This document shows, piece after piece, positions 25,657 to 33,944 of a stretch of DNA of 62,372 nt (position 1 is its first letter; the number at the start of each line of letters is the position of its first letter). Source of the stretch: Flavobacterium poyangense (GTDB lineage Bacteria > Bacteroidota > Bacteroidia > Flavobacteriales > Flavobacteriaceae); assembly GCF_011751075.1 (NCBI RefSeq), contig NZ_JAALLN010000025.1, positions 1 through 62,372 of the forward strand. The letters are read 5' to 3'. The translations under genes were made by a program, and so were the position numbers. The notes under the pieces were generated by a model. That model ran no database searches. It worked only from the letters and a program-made list of their open reading frames with translations, and was not told the DNA's origin.

Positions 25657-26115
25657 ATGAAAAAGTTAATTGTAATACTATTAGTTTTTGCATCCATTTC
25701 TTCCTTTTCACAAGAGGATGCAAAGCGAGTTTCTCAGTATAATTTAGAAAATAAAGTGGCTGTTCAGGGGTATGATCCTGTGGCTTATTTTAAACAAAAT
25801 AAAGCGTTAAAGGGTAAGAATGATTTCGTAGCTTCTTATAAAGGAGTTGTGTATAAATTTTCATCTGCTGCGAATAAAGATCTTTTTATAAAAAACCCGG
25901 CTGCTTATGAGCCGCAGTTTGGTGGTTGGTGTGCTTATGCATTGGGGAGTAGTGGAGAAAAAGTAGACATAAATCCGGAAACTTTTAAAGTTGTTGACGG
26001 AAAATTGTATTTGTTTTACAATGCTTACTTTAATAATACATTGAAAAGTTGGAACAAAGACGAGGCAAATTTAAAAGCTAAGGCTGAGGTTAACTGGAAA
26101 AAAGTATATAAATAG
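25657..26115 (+). CDS. Secreted YHS-domain protein
   Basis: A 152-residue protein with a signal peptide (LIVILLVFASISSFSQ). It contains the YHS-domain pattern VAVQGYDPVAYF followed by YKFSSAANKDLFIKNPAAYEPQFGGWCAYAL. YHS domains are small metal-binding units; this secreted form is typical of Bacteroidota and of unknown role, possibly metal or redox homeostasis. It lies between the peroxiredoxin and the DoxX gene in one transcription unit. Confidence 0.88.
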   Translation: MKKLIVILLVFASISSFSQEDAKRVSQYNLENKVAVQGYDPVAYFKQNKALKGKNDFVASYKGVVYKFSSAANKDLFIKNPAAYEPQFGGWCAYALGSSGEKVDINPETFKVVDGKLYLFYNAYFNNTLKSWNKDEANLKAKAEVNWKKVYK

Positions 26116-26122
26116 AAAGCTT

Positions 26123-26509
26123 ATGAAAACGGAACAAATTACTTGGATTTTACGAATAACAGCTTCAGTTATTTTATTACAAACCTTATACTTTAAGTTT
26201 ACAGCTGCGCCTGAAAGTGTTTATATTTTCACCACTTTAGGAGTTGAACCTTATGGAAGAATCGGATCCGGAATTATCGAACTGATTGTTGCTATTCTAA
26301 TTTTAGTTCCTAAAACAACCTGGTTAGGAGCTTTGGGCGGATTTGGTCTTATGACCGGTGCGGTCTTCTCGCATTTATTTGTTTTAGGAATTGATGTTAA
26401 AGGAGATGGAGGTTTACTCTTTTCTCTTGCAGTGATTACATTATTGTGTTGTCTGGTGTTACTTTATCAAAATAGAAATGTAATTATTAACCTTTTAAAA
26501 ACGAAATAA
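26123..26509 (+). CDS. DoxX-family membrane protein
   Basis: A 128-residue protein with four membrane helices: 9-26, 45-60, 68-88 and 98-115. The pattern ITASVILLQTLYFKFTAAPESV, EPYGRIGSGIIELIVAILIL and GAVFSHLFVLGID fits DoxX/DoxD-like proteins, which in other bacteria partner with oxidative-stress enzymes. It follows the YHS gene by 7 bases and precedes the DinB gene by 2. Confidence 0.85.
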   Translation: MKTEQITWILRITASVILLQTLYFKFTAAPESVYIFTTLGVEPYGRIGSGIIELIVAILILVPKTTWLGALGGFGLMTGAVFSHLFVLGIDVKGDGGLLFSLAVITLLCCLVLLYQNRNVIINLLKTK

Positions 26510-26511
26510 TT

Positions 26512-27000
26512 ATGCTACTAAAATCAATAAACCACAGTTTAAACGAGTTAACTGATTTGTTATCTCAATTATCAGATCAGTCTTATTCAGAACCCTGCGA
26601 AGCGTTGGGCAACTCGAGTATAGGCGAACACATTCGTCATATTCTCGAAATGTTTCAATGTCTGGAGAACGGATACGATTCCGGAATTTTAAATTATGAT
26701 AACCGTGAACGTAATAAAAGAATTCAAACTGAAATAGAATTTGCAAAACAGTCGATTCTGGATGTAAAATTGGGGTTGAAAAAAGAAAATAAAATACTCT
26801 ACTTAGAGCAAATGATTGATGGGCTTGTATTTAGAATTATGACTAATTATTACAGGGAGTTGCTTTACAATTTAGAACATTGTATTCACCACCAGGCTTT
26901 AATAAAAGTAGCTGTTTTGCCATATGGACATGTTTTACTGGATAAAAATTTTGGTGTAGCACGTTCTACCATAGCCTACAGGAATCAATGTGTACAGTAA
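26512..27000 (+). CDS. DinB-like four-helix protein
   Basis: A 162-residue protein of the DinB/YfiT-like four-helix superfamily. Metal-site His candidates are His40/His43 (GEHIRHILEM) and His123/His127 (EHCIHHQALIKV). The family includes thiol-dependent S-transferases and metal-binding enzymes. The stop overlaps the next gene start by 13 bases, so it is translationally coupled with the NRDE protein. Exact chemistry unknown. Confidence 0.82.
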   Translation: MLLKSINHSLNELTDLLSQLSDQSYSEPCEALGNSSIGEHIRHILEMFQCLENGYDSGILNYDNRERNKRIQTEIEFAKQSILDVKLGLKKENKILYLEQMIDGLVFRIMTNYYRELLYNLEHCIHHQALIKVAVLPYGHVLLDKNFGVARSTIAYRNQCVQ

Positions 27001-27698
27001 GTTTTGTATCTCATAGCGGAACGGTTATTATAACTTCTAATCGGGATGAGAAAGTGATCCGGCCAAGTGCAATTCCTCCTAGGACTTATACGATTAATGG
27101 CAAAAACGTAATGTATCCGAAAGATCCAAAAGCCGGAGGAACCTGGTTTGTGGTTGATGCCAAAGGAAGTGTTTTAGTGCTTTTAAATGGTGGAATCACA
27201 AAACATAAAGTTCAGTTTCTATATCGAAAAAGCAGAGGATTAATTGCATTGGATATTATTTCCAGTGATTCTCCAAAGGATTTTTGGAAAGAGATAAATC
27301 TGGAAAACATAGAACCTTTTACGTTGGTTTTGTATCAGGAGAAAAAACTATACGAGCTAATCTGGGATGGTGCAATAAAAAGAACGACCCAGTTAGAGGA
27401 AGATCAGAATCACATATGGTCATCAGTTACCCTATATTCTGATCGCATCAGACAGAAACGATCGGGGTGGTTTTTTGATTTTTTGAAAGAGAAAAAAGAA
27501 ATTTCAACCTCAGATATGTTAGAATTTCATCGGAATACAGAAGGGGACGATTCTGAAAATGGTTTGGTGATTAACAGAGAGAATACTTTAAAAACATTAA
27601 GTATCACTCAGGTTCTGATAGATCAGAACAAAGGCATTATAACCTATCATGATTTAGTTGACGAAACGGAATTTTCTAATGCATTTATTAGTATTTAA
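26988..27698 (+). CDS. NRDE/TANGO2-family protein
   Basis: A 236-residue protein starting MCTVSF, with the family hallmark N18-R19-D20-E21 and then KAGGTWFVVDAKGSVLVLLNGG. TANGO2/NRDE proteins have an Ntn-hydrolase-like fold with Cys2 at the N-terminus; roles in haem or lipid handling have been proposed for eukaryotic members. The ATG lies inside the end of the DinB gene (13-base overlap). The ATP-grasp gene begins 11 bases later. The function here is unknown. Confidence 0.85.
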   Translation: MCTVSFVSHSGTVIITSNRDEKVIRPSAIPPRTYTINGKNVMYPKDPKAGGTWFVVDAKGSVLVLLNGGITKHKVQFLYRKSRGLIALDIISSDSPKDFWKEINLENIEPFTLVLYQEKKLYELIWDGAIKRTTQLEEDQNHIWSSVTLYSDRIRQKRSGWFFDFLKEKKEISTSDMLEFHRNTEGDDSENGLVINRENTLKTLSITQVLIDQNKGIITYHDLVDETEFSNAFISI

Positions 27699-27709
27699 CA
27701 GCATCTAAA

Positions 27710-28744
27710 ATGAAATTATTGTATCATAAAATCACAAATTGGGAGTATTGGCCGTTTCAGGTGATATACATTCCTATTTATTTCCTTTGGGGCTACTACG
27801 CGATCAGATCGCGATCTATCTTTTTCTTTAGTACATCAAATCCCAATATGAAAAATGGGGGATTTATTATGGACAGTAAAAAACAGATTTACGATTTGCT
27901 GCCAAAGCGGTATTATCCTAAAACTATTCTGGTGAAAGAAAATACCGATTTAGAGAAAATTATTGTTGACGTCGTAGAAAAAGGAATTTTCTTTCCTCTA
28001 ATTGCAAAACCTGATATTGGTCTGCGTGGTTCGGGAGTAAAAAAAATCTACACGATTTCTGAATTGACAAATTATGTCGAAAAGGCCAATTTTGATTTTT
28101 TAATTCAGGATTTGATTTTATTTGAAAATGAAGTCGGAATCTTTTACGTACGTCATCCTAATGAAAAAGAAGGAAGAATTACCGGACTGGTTTCTAAAGA
28201 ATTTTTAATTGTAATTGGAGACGGAATTTCAACGATAGAAGATTTAATTCGTCAAACTCCGAGATTTGAGCTACAGTTGGAAGCCTTGCAGAAAGAGTAT
28301 GGCGAATTGTTGCAACACACTTTATCTAATGGGGAGCCAATAAAATTAGTTCCGTTTGGGAATCATGCTCGTGGAGCCAAGTTTTTGGACGGGAGTCATT
28401 GGATTACCCCAAAATTAACGGAGACCATAAATAAAATCTGCTCCGAAATTCCGGAGTTTTATTTTGGAAGATTTGATATTATGTACAACACTTTTGAAGA
28501 ACTGGAAAGGGGCGAGAATTTTCAGATTGTCGAATTAAACGGTGCGGCAAGTGAGCCAACTCATATTTACGATCCGAAACATTCTATTTGGTTTGCCTGG
28601 AAAGAACTCGCGCGTCATATTACCTATATGTATAAGATAAGTGCTGCTAACCATAAAAGAGGTTTCGATTATATGCCTCATAAAGAAGGGATGAAACAAT
28701 ACCGTTTGCATCAGATGCAGAACAGAAAAATTGTAAACTTTTAA
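27710..28744 (+). CDS. ATP-grasp ligase-like protein
   Basis: A 344-residue protein. The N-terminal about 45 residues include a hydrophobic patch. The rest is ATP-grasp: KTILVKENTDLEK, FPLIAKPDIGLRGSGVKKI (nucleotide-binding Lys and Gly-rich loop), VSKEFLIVIGDGIST, and the metal-binding IVELNGAASEPTHIYDP near the end. It most resembles D-Ala-D-Ala-ligase-type enzymes that join an acyl-phosphate to an amine. Substrates are unknown. It sits directly before a LysE-type exporter (2-base gap) and after an NRDE gene, suggesting that they make and export a small amide or peptide product. Confidence 0.82.
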   Translation: MKLLYHKITNWEYWPFQVIYIPIYFLWGYYAIRSRSIFFFSTSNPNMKNGGFIMDSKKQIYDLLPKRYYPKTILVKENTDLEKIIVDVVEKGIFFPLIAKPDIGLRGSGVKKIYTISELTNYVEKANFDFLIQDLILFENEVGIFYVRHPNEKEGRITGLVSKEFLIVIGDGISTIEDLIRQTPRFELQLEALQKEYGELLQHTLSNGEPIKLVPFGNHARGAKFLDGSHWITPKLTETINKICSEIPEFYFGRFDIMYNTFEELERGENFQIVELNGAASEPTHIYDPKHSIWFAWKELARHITYMYKISAANHKRGFDYMPHKEGMKQYRLHQMQNRKIVNF

Positions 28745-28746
28745 GG

Positions 28747-29406
28747 ATGTTAAAAAGGGCTCAAAATATGGCTGTCGGTTTTCTGGTAAGTTTTATTGGG
28801 TCAATTCCTTTGGGATATCTCAATCTGGCAGGTCTGGAAATTTATTCGAAATTAGGATTTGATAATTTGGTTTTGTTTTTGCTAGGCGTTGTTTTTGTAG
28901 AATCCTTTGTGATTTATTTTACGCTACTTTTTGCAAAACGATTGGTAAAGAATACAAAACTGATGAAAATTATTGATTTTTTTGCTGTCGGATTTATGTT
29001 TGTTCTGGCGTATTTATTTTATTCAAATGCAAACCAAACTTCAGGGATGAATGGTAATCTGAACCATTACTTAATGTACTCGCCATTTGTAATTGGGGTT
29101 ATTTTGAATTGTTTTAATTTTTTGCAATTGCCTTTCTGGACCAGTTGGAATTTATATTTAGTCAATGCGAAATTTATTACAACCGAAAAGAAGCTAAAAT
29201 ATTATTATATTGCAGGTACTTTGGCGGGAGTGTTTTTAGGAATGTTAAGTCTGATTCTGGTTTTACAGACTATTTTTCAAAAGACAAACTCATTTTCAAA
29301 GTATATAATGCCTGTTTTTATTCCGCTGTTTTTTGTTATTCTGGGGAGTATTCAGGTATTTAAGGTGTATAAAAAATATTTTAAATCAACTGCTTTGGAA
29401 TTTTAG
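28747..29406 (+). CDS. LysE-like transporter
   Basis: A 219-residue protein with about six membrane helices (about 8-28, 35-60, 74-92, 108-128, 150-175 and 184-205). The opening GFLVSFIGSIPLGYLNLAGLEI fits the LysE/RhtB group of amino-acid exporters, with Pro and Gly in helix 1 conserved. The gene begins 2 bases after the ATP-grasp stop, so it is likely part of the same process. A 10-bp hairpin (29398-29424) straddles its stop codon. Confidence 0.75.
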   Translation: MLKRAQNMAVGFLVSFIGSIPLGYLNLAGLEIYSKLGFDNLVLFLLGVVFVESFVIYFTLLFAKRLVKNTKLMKIIDFFAVGFMFVLAYLFYSNANQTSGMNGNLNHYLMYSPFVIGVILNCFNFLQLPFWTSWNLYLVNAKFITTEKKLKYYYIAGTLAGVFLGMLSLILVLQTIFQKTNSFSKYIMPVFIPLFFVILGSIQVFKVYKKYFKSTALEF

Positions 29407-29424
29407 CTTCTAAAGCTAAAATTC
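29398..29424. terminator. Hairpin across the LysE stop codon
   Basis: GAATTTTAGC and GCTAAAATTC form a perfect 10-bp stem with a 7-base loop. It overlaps the stop codon of the LysE-like gene and lies just before the M28 peptidase start. There is no strong T-tract, so it may reduce read-through rather than end transcription. Confidence 0.4.
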
Positions 29425-29429
29425 TATTT

Positions 29430-30398
29430 ATGAAAAAATTGTATTTTCTTTTTCTTCCGTTTGTTTTGCTGTCTTGTAAATCAAATAATTCAACTTTAGG
29501 TGATAAAACTTCAAAAGCAACCGAGACGGCTTATAAAGTCAATCAGTCTGATGTTTCAGAATTCTTAAAATATCTTTCTTCTGATGAGTTAGAAGGTCGT
29601 GATACAGGAACGGAAGGAATCAACAAAGCTGCTGTTTTTTTAGAAAACTTTCTAAAGAAAAATAATGTAAAGCCTTATTTTAAAACCTATCGTGATACAT
29701 TGACGAACTTTGCAACGCCGGCTTTTAATATTGTTGGAGTTGTGGAAGGCAATGACCCTGAGCTTAAAAAAGAATTTGTGGTTTTGAGTGCGCATTATGA
29801 CCATATCGGAATCGATAAAACGAAACAGGGAGACAATATAAATAACGGTGCAAATGATGATGCGTCAGGAGTAACTGCAGTAGCCGAAATGGCGAAATAT
29901 TTCAGCAAAACAAAATCTAACAAACGCAGTATTCTGGTCGTGTTTTTTGCCGGAGAAGAAAAAGGCTTGTTAGGCTCTAAAAGTTTGGTTCAGAAACTAA
30001 AAGTGCAGAACTTTAATTTGTATGCCCAATTAAACATCGAAATGATCGGTGTGCCAATGAAAAGGGATTATTTAGCTTATATCACCGGTTTTGATAAATC
30101 GAATATGGCCGAAAAAATAAATGAGTATACTGGTAAAAAAACAATAGGCTTCCTGCCAAAAGAAGCAGAATATGAATTGTTTTACAGATCAGATAATTAT
30201 TCGTTTTACGATGTTTTCAAAAAACCTTGTCAATCGATAAGTACTTTTGATTTTGAGAATTTTGAATTCTATCATCATCCTTCCGATGAATTCAAAGTAA
30301 TGGATATTGCGCATATGACTTCTTTTATTCAGGAATTTCTGCCTGCAGTAACTCAAATTGCCGGTTCTAAAACACAGGAAATTACCATGACTAAATAA
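29430..30398 (+). CDS. M28-family metallopeptidase lipoprotein
   Basis: A 322-residue lipoprotein: signal MKKLYFLFLPFVLLSC with lipidated Cys16. The M28 aminopeptidase domain contains VLSAHYDHIGI (first metal His, Asp), NNGANDDASGV (bridging Asp), VFFAGEEKGLLGSK (catalytic and metal Glu) and LNIEMIG. A late His region (YHHPSDE) supplies the last ligand. It would be an aminopeptidase attached to the outer or inner membrane, acting on peptides. It follows the LysE-like gene by 23 bases. Confidence 0.9.
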   Translation: MKKLYFLFLPFVLLSCKSNNSTLGDKTSKATETAYKVNQSDVSEFLKYLSSDELEGRDTGTEGINKAAVFLENFLKKNNVKPYFKTYRDTLTNFATPAFNIVGVVEGNDPELKKEFVVLSAHYDHIGIDKTKQGDNINNGANDDASGVTAVAEMAKYFSKTKSNKRSILVVFFAGEEKGLLGSKSLVQKLKVQNFNLYAQLNIEMIGVPMKRDYLAYITGFDKSNMAEKINEYTGKKTIGFLPKEAEYELFYRSDNYSFYDVFKKPCQSISTFDFENFEFYHHPSDEFKVMDIAHMTSFIQEFLPAVTQIAGSKTQEITMTK

Positions 30399-30433
30399 TT
30401 CTTCTTTTTAGAGGTTTTGCTTATTTTTGCTGC

Positions 30434-31111
30434 ATGAAAAATATTATTATAACGGGAACGAGTAGAGGTATTGGTTACGAGTTGGCTTTGCAATTTGCGA
30501 ATGCCGGTAATAAAGTATTGGCTATTTCGAGAAAAATGCCCAAAGCACTTTTGGAACATGAGAATGTAACATGTTTATCAGTTGATTTAGCTAACGAGTC
30601 AGAATTATATAAAGTGGAAGATTTTCTTTCTTCGAGCTGGAAGAAAGTGGATGCTTTAGTACACAATGCCGGTGCTTTGTTATTGAAGCCTTTCGCAGAA
30701 ACAACACAGGCCGATTTTGAAAGCATTTATAAAGTGAATGTTTTCGCTGTTGCCAATCTTACCCGAATTTGTTTGCCTTTTTTGGAGAAGGGTAGTCATG
30801 TGGTGACTATCAGTTCAATTGGTGGTGTACGCGGAAGTCTGAAATTTGCAGGTTTGGCAGCTTATAGTTCGAGTAAAGGAGCGGTAATTACCTTGACGGA
30901 GTTATTGGCGGAAGAATATAAAGAACAAGGTATTTCGTTTAATGTATTGGCGTTAGGTTCTGTTCAGACAGAGATGTTGCAGGAAGCCTTTCCGGGTTAT
31001 CAGGCACCAATTTCTGCAGAAGGAATGGCGACTTACATTTATGATTTTACGCTTAACGGGAATAAATATTTTAATGGAAAAGTATTAGAGGTTTCTTCGA
31101 CGAATCCTTAG
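30434..31111 (+). CDS. Short-chain dehydrogenase/reductase
   Basis: A 225-residue SDR. The nucleotide motif TGTSRGIG is at 7-14, NAG at 78-80, Ser127/Ser128, and the catalytic Tyr144-x3-Lys148 (YSSSK). It lacks long C-terminal substrate loops, so the substrate is unknown; the cofactor is likely NADP because of the Ser-Arg in the Gly motif. It lies 35 bases after the M28 gene and is the last clearly linked gene before an 82-base gap. Confidence 0.9.
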   Translation: MKNIIITGTSRGIGYELALQFANAGNKVLAISRKMPKALLEHENVTCLSVDLANESELYKVEDFLSSSWKKVDALVHNAGALLLKPFAETTQADFESIYKVNVFAVANLTRICLPFLEKGSHVVTISSIGGVRGSLKFAGLAAYSSSKGAVITLTELLAEEYKEQGISFNVLALGSVQTEMLQEAFPGYQAPISAEGMATYIYDFTLNGNKYFNGKVLEVSSTNP

Positions 31112-31193
31112 TGGGGAAAATTAAATTCCAATAAAAGCAAATTCCAAATTCCAAATTTAGAGTGGAACTATTATTTACTAATTATAAAAAGGT

Positions 31194-31796
31194 TTGAACG
31201 AGACTTTAGCCAAATATATACCGGAACATGCTGTGAAGCCTGTGTTTGATTTGATTGTTGCCAATCAGGTTCATCTGAAAATCGTAAATGAGCGTCAGAC
31301 GCGTCATGGCGATTACAGACGTGGACCGAGTGGTAAACATGAAATCACGGTAAATGCAAGTCTCAATAAATACAGGTTTTTAATTACTTTGGTTCATGAA
31401 ATTTCGCATTTGGTAGCCTTTGAAAAATTTGGAAGGAATATAAAACCTCATGGGAATGAATGGAAATTTTCTTTTCAGCGTTTGATGATACCGTTCATTC
31501 GTCCTGAAATATTTCCGGGCCATTTGTTGCCGCTGTTAGCAAGGCATTTTAAGAATCCTAGCGCTAGTAGTGATACCGATACGACTTTATCACTTGCTTT
31601 GAAGCAATACGACGCCAGAGACGATAAAAACTATGTGTTCGAGATTCCATATGGCAGTGTCTTCAGGATCAAAAACGGAAAAGTATTTAAAAAACTCGCC
31701 GTAAGAACCAAACGTTTTGAATGTGTTGAATTAAGCTCCGGAAAAACCTATTTGTTTAATCCAAATGCGGAAGTAGAGTTATTGCCTGGGAATTAA
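31194..31796 (+). CDS. SprT-like metalloprotease-type protein
   Basis: A 200-residue protein of the SprT family: HEISH at 68-72 (His68, Glu69, His72) and PHGNEWK with His86 as the probable third ligand. Bacterial SprT proteins are poorly characterised; the eukaryotic relative Spartan cuts DNA-protein crosslinks. The start codon is TTG: an in-frame stop lies three codons upstream, no ATG is near, and the AAAAAGG just before it could help initiation. A repeat array begins right after the stop codon. Confidence 0.82.
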   Translation: MNETLAKYIPEHAVKPVFDLIVANQVHLKIVNERQTRHGDYRRGPSGKHEITVNASLNKYRFLITLVHEISHLVAFEKFGRNIKPHGNEWKFSFQRLMIPFIRPEIFPGHLLPLLARHFKNPSASSDTDTTLSLALKQYDARDDKNYVFEIPYGSVFRIKNGKVFKKLAVRTKRFECVELSSGKTYLFNPNAEVELLPGN

Positions 31797-32288
31797 ATTC
31801 CAATGACGAATTTTCCGTGCGGTATGTCGCCAATCTTTGCAGAATTACTGGTGTGATTTCTCCTAAAGTCGAAATGACATATCAAGCGGCCTTTGTCATT
31901 CCTGAAGAATAAGGAATCACACAAGAAACTCCACACAGTATGTCTCCAATCTTTGCCGAATCACTGGTGTGATTTCTCCTAAAGTCGAAATGACATATCA
32001 AGCGCGGCCTTTGTCATTCCTGAAGAATAAGGAATCACACAAGAAACTCCACTCAGTATGTCGTCAATCTTTGCCGAATTACTGCTGTGATTTCTCCTAA
32101 AGTCGAAATGACATATCAAGCGCCCTTTGTCATTCCGAAGAATGAGGAATCGCACCAGAAACTCCACGCAGTATGTCGCCAATCTTTGTCGAATTACGGA
32201 TGTGATTTCATCTGCGTCCAAAAGAAATCCCAAATTGCAGAAAAGGAAAACCCAAAAAGGAAAACCCAAAAAGGAAAACCCAAAAAGG
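31797..32288. repeat. Tandem array of about 116-bp hairpin repeats
   Basis: Four units begin with GTATGTC at 31822, 31938, 32056 and 32171 (periods 116, 118, 115); the fourth is truncated near 32212. Each full unit contains two 26-base arms, GTGATTTCTCC..GAAATGAC and GTCATTCCT..GGAATCAC, which are imperfect inverted repeats and can form a hairpin. Behind them, about 32241-32295, a 14-bp unit (AAAAAGGAAAACCC) is repeated four times. Short open frames across the array are not genes. Confidence 0.85.
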
Positions 32289-32329
32289 AAATCCCAAATT
32301 CCAATCATGATAGTTGGAATTTGGGATTT
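32289..32329. terminator. Perfect 16-bp hairpin at the end of the repeat array
   Basis: AAATCCCAAATTCCAA (32289-32304) and TTGGAATTTGGGATTT (32314-32329) are perfect complements with a 9-base loop. It lies just beyond the stop of the leftward ABC ATPase gene and can serve as its terminator. A near-identical hairpin is at 34822-34870. Confidence 0.7.
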
Positions 32330-32359
32330 ATATTTTTTTTGGAATTTTAAATAAAGGTT

Positions 32360-33121
32360 TTAACCTTTTAAATAAGCTTCTCTTACTTTTTTGAATAAAT
32401 TAGAAGAATAAACAAACTTCACAATGTCTTTATTGTCTGTTCTGAAGATTTCTTCTTTCGTTCCCTGCCATGCTTTTAGGCCTTTTTTTAGGAAAACGAT
32501 GTTTTCACCAATTTCCATTACAGAGTTCATATCGTGCGTATTGATTACGGTTGTGATATTGTATTCTTCGGTAATTTCTTTAATAAGGTTGTCAATCAAA
32601 GTTGAGGTGTTTGGATCAAGTCCTGAGTTTGGTTCGTCGCAAAACAAATACTTCGGATTGTTTACAATGGCGCGGGCAATCGCTACACGTTTCTGCATAC
32701 CACCTGAAATTTCAGATGGAAGTTTTTGGTGCGCGTCAACTAAGTTTACTCTTTCTAAAACAAAATCAACGCGTTCTTTGATTTTTGTTTTATTGTCATT
32801 GGTAAACATTCTTAAAGGGAACGCCACATTTTCTGCAACGGTCATCGAATCGAATAAAGCACTTCCCTGAAAAACCATTCCGATTTCAGTTCTTAGTTCT
32901 CTTTTTTCATCCGGATCTAACGCGGAGTAAACACGTCCGTCAAATTCGATATTTCCCGAGTCAGGGCTATGAATTCCTAAAAGTGTTTTTAGTAAAACAG
33001 TCTTTCCAGATCCACTTTGTCCAATAATTAAGTTGGTTTTTCCGGTTTCAAAAACTGTCGAAACACCTTTTAAAACCTTGCTGTCACCAAATGATTTTTC
33101 TATGTTTTTTACTTCTATCAT
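32360..33121 (-). CDS. ABC transporter ATPase, Mla/MCE type
   Basis: A 253-residue ATPase. The Walker A GQSGSGKT is at 34-41, the ABC signature SGGMQKRVAIARA and Walker B YLFCDEPNSGLDP follow, then the switch His. The signature with SGGM and the DEPNSGLDP form are typical of MlaF-like ATPases of phospholipid or lipid transport. Its start overlaps the stop of the permease gene by one base, so both are made together. No MlaD-like substrate-binding gene is next to them in this window. Confidence 0.88.
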   Translation of the reverse strand: MIEVKNIEKSFGDSKVLKGVSTVFETGKTNLIIGQSGSGKTVLLKTLLGIHSPDSGNIEFDGRVYSALDPDEKRELRTEIGMVFQGSALFDSMTVAENVAFPLRMFTNDNKTKIKERVDFVLERVNLVDAHQKLPSEISGGMQKRVAIARAIVNNPKYLFCDEPNSGLDPNTSTLIDNLIKEITEEYNITTVINTHDMNSVMEIGENIVFLKKGLKAWQGTKEEIFRTDNKDIVKFVYSSNLFKKVREAYLKG

Positions 33122-33867
33122 TATCCTAATAATAGTTGAGTTAATATATAATTAAAAAGAATGATACAAACTGATGTCCATACAAACGATACGGTACTTG
33201 CTTTACCAACTTCAAGGGCACCACCTTTCATATAGTAACCATGAAAAGAAGGAATTGTAGCTAATAACATAGCAAAAATCAAAGTTTTGATAAAAGCATA
33301 AGTAATGTGAAACGGAATAAATTCCATTTGGGCTCCCTGAATAAAATCCTGACTGGTCGAGAATCCTCCGTAAGCACAAGCAAGCCATCCACCAAAAATT
33401 CCAAGGAACATACTAATTCCGATTACGAAAGGATACATTAGTAAAGCTATTATTTTTGGGAAAACAAGATAGTTTAGGGAGTTAACCCCCATAACTTCCA
33501 ACGCATCAATTTGTTCTGTAACACGCATTGTTCCGATACTTGAAGTAATGTATGATCCCATTTTTCCTGCCATAATAACAGAAATAAAAGTCGGAGCAAA
33601 TTCCAGAATTACGGATTGTCGTGTGGCAAAACCAATTAAATATTTTGGAATTAACGGATTGGTTAAATTTAAAGCGGTCTGAATGGCTACAACTCCTCCG
33701 ATAAAGAAAGAGATAAAGCATACAATTCCGAGAGAGTCAATAATCAGATCGTCTATTTCTTTGAAGATTAATTTTTTCATTACAGGCCATTTGGTCTGTT
33801 TGTTGAAAATTTCTTTCAGCATTAAAAAATATTTTCCTATTTGGGATAAATAACGAATAAGCATCAT
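33121..33867 (-). CDS. MlaE-type lipid ABC transporter permease
   Basis: A 248-residue inner-membrane protein with about six helices. The conserved segments VIMAGKMGSYITSSIGTMRVTEQIDALEVMG and the preceding RQSVILEFAPTFISV are hallmarks of the MlaE family. With the ATPase encoded after it (one-base overlap) it would form a lipid-moving ABC transporter between inner and outer membrane. Two ATG codons start the frame in tandem; the upstream one is used. Confidence 0.9.
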   Translation of the reverse strand: MMLIRYLSQIGKYFLMLKEIFNKQTKWPVMKKLIFKEIDDLIIDSLGIVCFISFFIGGVVAIQTALNLTNPLIPKYLIGFATRQSVILEFAPTFISVIMAGKMGSYITSSIGTMRVTEQIDALEVMGVNSLNYLVFPKIIALLMYPFVIGISMFLGIFGGWLACAYGGFSTSQDFIQGAQMEFIPFHITYAFIKTLIFAMLLATIPSFHGYYMKGGALEVGKASTVSFVWTSVCIILFNYILTQLLLG

Positions 33868-33944
33868 AGTTTTTACAAATATTGGCTAAATTAAGGATTA
33901 GTTCACAGTTAACGGTTTCAGTTTAGAGTTTTTTAAGTTTTAAA

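Noticed and set aside
31822..32212. CRISPR-like array of repeats
   Set aside because: Units are about 116 bp and similar along their whole length, with internal hairpin arms; there are no short repeats with unique spacers and no cas genes.
31979..32354. Open frames on both strands in the repeat array
   Set aside because: They are products of the 116-bp and 14-bp repeat units (low-complexity KRKTQKGKPKK-type translation).
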